Shown: piece by piece, positions 61,236 through 64,000 of the stretch
How positions within the stretch are numbered: the first letter of the stretch is position 1
Layout of the letters: each line of letters starts with the position of its first letter
Origin: Paenibacillus algorifonticola
GTDB lineage: Bacteria > Bacillota > Bacilli > Paenibacillales > Paenibacillaceae
Reading direction: 5' to 3'
Length of the DNA: 64,000 nucleotides
Assembly: GCF_000971975.1 (NCBI RefSeq)
Contig: NZ_LAQO01000015.1
Coordinates: 1 to 64,000 of the forward strand
Position numbers and translations under genes: made by a program
The notes under the pieces: model-generated
The model's input: the letters and a program-made list of their open reading frames with translations, nothing else
The model's database searches: none
Told to the model about the DNA's origin: nothing

Positions 61236-61249
61236 TGTAAACGCTTCCA
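61236..61249. promoter_or_regulatory. cre-like site before the two-component genes
   Basis: TGTAAACGCTTCCA fits the CcpA consensus except for one degenerate position. It lies 54 bp before the histidine kinase start, so catabolite control is likely. Confidence 0.55.
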
Positions 61250-61303
61250 AATTAATGTAATATATCGGTTGAAGTGTAATTTCGAAACAAGGATGGAAAT
61301 GAC

Positions 61304-63042
61304 ATGCGGATCAAATTCAACATCTTTCAGAAATTGCTTGTGTTGCTGCTGATTCTGCTGACGCCGGTCGTGGCGCTTCAACGTACAAGAGCATCAACGT
61401 CATACAGGAGGAACTCATCAAGGCGAACCTGAACCAGATGGAGCTTTTCATGGCGCAATTGGATGGCAGCATAGAGAAGTTCGATTTGGTCTCCGCCCCC
61501 ATGCTCGTTGACACGAATGTGCTGGAGTACCTGTACAACCTCAACATGAGTGATTATTCCTTAATGAAAACAAGGCTGCTGATTCAGGAGAAGCTGTCGC
61601 TGGCCAGCGCGTCGGGCAACTGGCGCAATGATGTGACCATCTATTTCCCGCAACGAGGCGATAGCATATCTTCTTCTCCCTCCTATGAATATGATCTTGA
61701 AGAGTTTGAGAGCCGCTTCTCATTAGGGTGGAGCTACAATGAAGATTTGGGGATAGGATCCGGTTTTACTCGAACCTATGTCACTACGGGTTACAAACCG
61801 ACCCGTCCGGACGATCTAGATGTTGCCGTTCGCATTAACCTGTACAAGTGGAGCTTCGAGAATCTGCTCGACACCTACAAGTCTGGCCACTCCAACAATC
61901 CGTTTTTTTACAAAGAGGGGCACGCCATCATCGCCAGCCGGTCCGTAGAAGGGGTGAAGATGGACGGAATCGTCACAAAGCTGGGCGACAGAGTCAATAG
62001 CTGTACTTCGGGTTTCTTGATCCATTCGTTCGAGGGAAGGCCTTATCTGATTACCTATTATTATTCTAATCTTCTTGACTGGCATCTCATCGATTCCGTT
62101 CCGCTCGACCAGATAATAGGACCGATCAAGCAGCAGAGGGTGTTGTTTGGAGCGTCTTCGGTCATTCTGCTCCTATCAGGTATCACCGCTGCGTCCGCCT
62201 TGTACTGGAACGTACAGAGGCCGATCTTTCGTCTTGTGGCCGCGGTGCAGCGGATCAAGCAAGGCGATTACGCCTACCGTCTGCCGAATAAATCGAACAA
62301 TGAATTCGCGTTCCTGATGCAAAACTTCAACGAGATGGCGACGCAGATCCAAGATCTAATCGAGAATGACCTGCAATCTCGTATCCTTGCTCGCGATGCA
62401 ACACTGAAGCAACTACAGGCGCAGATTCATCCCCATTTTCTGTACAACTGCCTGGGTTTCATCATTAACATGACCAAGATGGGAAAGGATCGGGCAGTCA
62501 TGGACATGGCGTATCACCTGGCCGATTATTACCGGTATACAACACGTATGGACAATCAGGGAGTCAGCATGGGCGAAGAACTTGCGTTCGTACGCATTCA
62601 CCTGGAGATTCTCAGGCTTCGCAATGAGACGTTGACCTATAGCATCGAGCTACCGGAAGAGTTGGCGGAGCTCCGCGTCCCCCGGCTCCTTATCCAACCG
62701 ATCGTGGAGAATGCGCTAGTGCATGGACTTGAGAACGTCGAATACCCGGGCCGGGTGGAAATTAGGGTCTACGTCAAGGATAGCTGGGTGCACTTGGAAG
62801 TGGAGGATAACGGCAAAGGGTTGAATACGGAGCAGATTGATCGTCTGCACATGGAACTTCGTATCCCGGCCGGCGAATATGCCGGTTGCGGCCTATGGAA
62901 CGTATATCAGCGACTGCAAGGCAACTACGGCGCAGACGCCAAAATCGCGGTTATTCCGTCCAAGCTGGGTGGGCTAACCGTGAGGTTGGTCTGGAGACTG
63001 GATACTGGAGACGAAACGATAAGGAGGAAGAGCAATGAATAG
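61304..63042 (+). CDS. YesM-type sensor histidine kinase with N-terminal frameshift
   Basis: The ATG at 61304 starts RIKFNIFQKLLVLLLILLTPVVAL (first membrane helix). The frame is then lost near 61380, and the next codons continue in another frame as YKSINVIQEELIKANLNQMELF. From there 534 residues are intact: extracellular Cache-like sensor, second membrane helix (VLFGASSVILLLSGITAASALYW), HAMP, QIHPHFLYN with phospho-His about 333 counted from 61438, N-box QPIVENALVHG, and VEDNGKG. A deletion of a few codons plus 1-2 bases, or a sequence error, explains the break. The response regulator overlaps by 8 bp. Confidence 0.85.
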
Positions 63043-64000
63043 CCTGCTTGTGGTTGATGACGAGAAACACTATGCAGACAGTCTGGCGGATACGATTCCA
63101 TGGACGAGGCTCGGCATCTCCCAGGTTTTGAAAGCTTACAGTGCAAGCGAGGCGCTTGCACTGATGGAATCTTTTCCTGTCGACATCCTCATGACGGATA
63201 TTCGTATGCCGCGCATGAACGGCCTAGAACTGATCGAGCAGGCACGGCGGCGCATTCCCCAATTGAAATGCTTGCTGCACACGGGTTATGCGGACTTCGA
63301 TTATGCTCGCAAAGCGATTGAGCTTCAAGCGCTCGATTACCTGATGAAACCGGCTAAGGACGAGCAGCTATTGGAGGCAATGGGCCGGATCATTAAGCAG
63401 CTCGAGCAGGAGCGAGCGATCGAACAGGGCTTTCGTATCTACCGGGACAACAGCGCAGAGCTGAAGGCAGGGTTGCTGCTCAAGGCGCTCAGCGGCACCA
63501 TAACCGGAGAGGTGCTTGCGGAAAAGTTGAAGCTGTTCGACCTCCCGCTTCTGATACCAGGTCACGTCTCACTGTGCCTCGTTCGGTTGGGTCCCCCCTT
63601 CGACGGACAGGATCTCTACTCGCAGTCCCTGATTCGGTTTGCGGTAACGAACATGCTGGAAGAACTGCTGATGGAGCGGTATGATTGCTGGTCGGCTGCG
63701 GACGATGATGGAACCCTGCTAGTCCTGGTGTACGACCTATCGGGCGCGCCACCAGATCCGAAATGGGTGCATGAGCGGATAGACCAGTTAAAGCGAGAAG
63801 TACAGAACTTTCTTAAAGGTGAAATATCCGTGGGAGAAGCTGACTGTGTCTTCCCGGAAGGGCTGCAAGCCAGTTATATGGCGGCCATAACGCGCCTGGA
63901 CAGTGACGGGCGTTCGTCCGGGCAGGTGCCTGAGAGGAATGAGGAGGAAGCGCGCCTCATGCGAAAGCTATATGAAACGCCTCTTCTGACGCATCTTTTA
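63035..64000 (+). CDS. YesN-type response regulator, partial at window end
   Basis: This gene begins with an ATG after AAGGAGGAAG inside the end of the kinase gene. 322 codons are visible without a stop. The receiver domain (1-120) has the acidic pair Asp8/Asp9 (VVDDEK), phospho-acceptor Asp55 (LMTDIRMPRMNG), HTGYADFDYARKAI and Lys105 (LMKPAKD). A long linker domain follows. The C-terminal AraC HTH expected for YesN proteins lies beyond the window. Such pairs commonly control an adjacent polysaccharide/oligosaccharide importer. Confidence 0.9.
   Translation, partial: MNSLLVVDDEKHYADSLADTIPWTRLGISQVLKAYSASEALALMESFPVDILMTDIRMPRMNGLELIEQARRRIPQLKCLLHTGYADFDYARKAIELQALDYLMKPAKDEQLLEAMGRIIKQLEQERAIEQGFRIYRDNSAELKAGLLLKALSGTITGEVLAEKLKLFDLPLLIPGHVSLCLVRLGPPFDGQDLYSQSLIRFAVTNMLEELLMERYDCWSAADDDGTLLVLVYDLSGAPPDPKWVHERIDQLKREVQNFLKGEISVGEADCVFPEGLQASYMAAITRLDSDGRSSGQVPERNEEEARLMRKLYETPLLTHLL

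Overview
The window looks like the chromosome of a Paenibacillus-type Firmicute. The evidence is strong AGGAGG ribosome-binding sites, LplB/YtcP-type sugar ABC permeases, SLH-anchored surface proteins, a YesM/YesN two-component pair, ROK and PfkB sugar kinases, cre-like palindromes and IS3/IS200 debris. No tRNA, rRNA or CRISPR array was seen.

Positions 1298-26345 form a large fructan-utilisation locus in two LacI-controlled halves. Half one (1379-18293) has a LacI regulator, an ABC importer (two permeases and a lipoprotein), a cytoplasmic PfkB fructokinase fused to a GH32 fructosidase, a cytoplasmic LamG-GH32 enzyme, a 1880-residue secreted SLH-anchored LamG-GH32 enzyme with four binding-type repeats, and a short divergent GH32. 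Half two (18388-26275) has a ROK fructokinase divergent from an operon of a second divergent GH32, a second ABC importer, a GH172 (DUF2961) enzyme and its own LacI regulator. Half one uses the operator TTGGAAACGTTTCAA and half two uses GTAAAACGTTTTAC. My reading is that fructan is cut at the cell surface, oligofructosides or difructose anhydrides are imported by two transporters, and they are split by cytoplasmic GH32 and GH172 enzymes and phosphorylated by two kinases. A 40-codon GH172 tail at 16706 suggests a second GH172 gene was lost.

Positions 26346-36870 begin with a group II intron RT remnant. They then hold a duplicated and decaying block of flavin-dependent monooxygenases, SDR enzymes, a Gfo/Idh/MocA protein and MarR/HxlR/TetR regulators. 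Positions 36957-40151 hold a second copy with a monooxygenase, a nitroreductase and MarR. A palindrome TTAG-N4-CTAA (one site starts CTAG) recurs at six places before these genes.

Positions 40192-51442 are mobile-element territory: a broken IS3 element, an IS200/IS605 remnant, a GC-richer island (LuxR regulator, Ig-like surface protein, SLH protein) with possible Tn7-like ends, an MBL hydrolase, and an XRE regulator module that matches one at 313-1055. Both XRE modules carry three AATAAAGT-type sites at identical spacing (55 and 68 bp).

Positions 51802-64000 hold a TetR gene with its operator, an oligopeptide-transporter ATPase remnant, an esterase-like lipoprotein, heme O synthase, a chloramphenicol acetyltransferase with a translational attenuator, an RCC1-repeat protein, a DUF6273 protein, a nitroreductase/MerR pair and a YesM/YesN pair that runs off the end.
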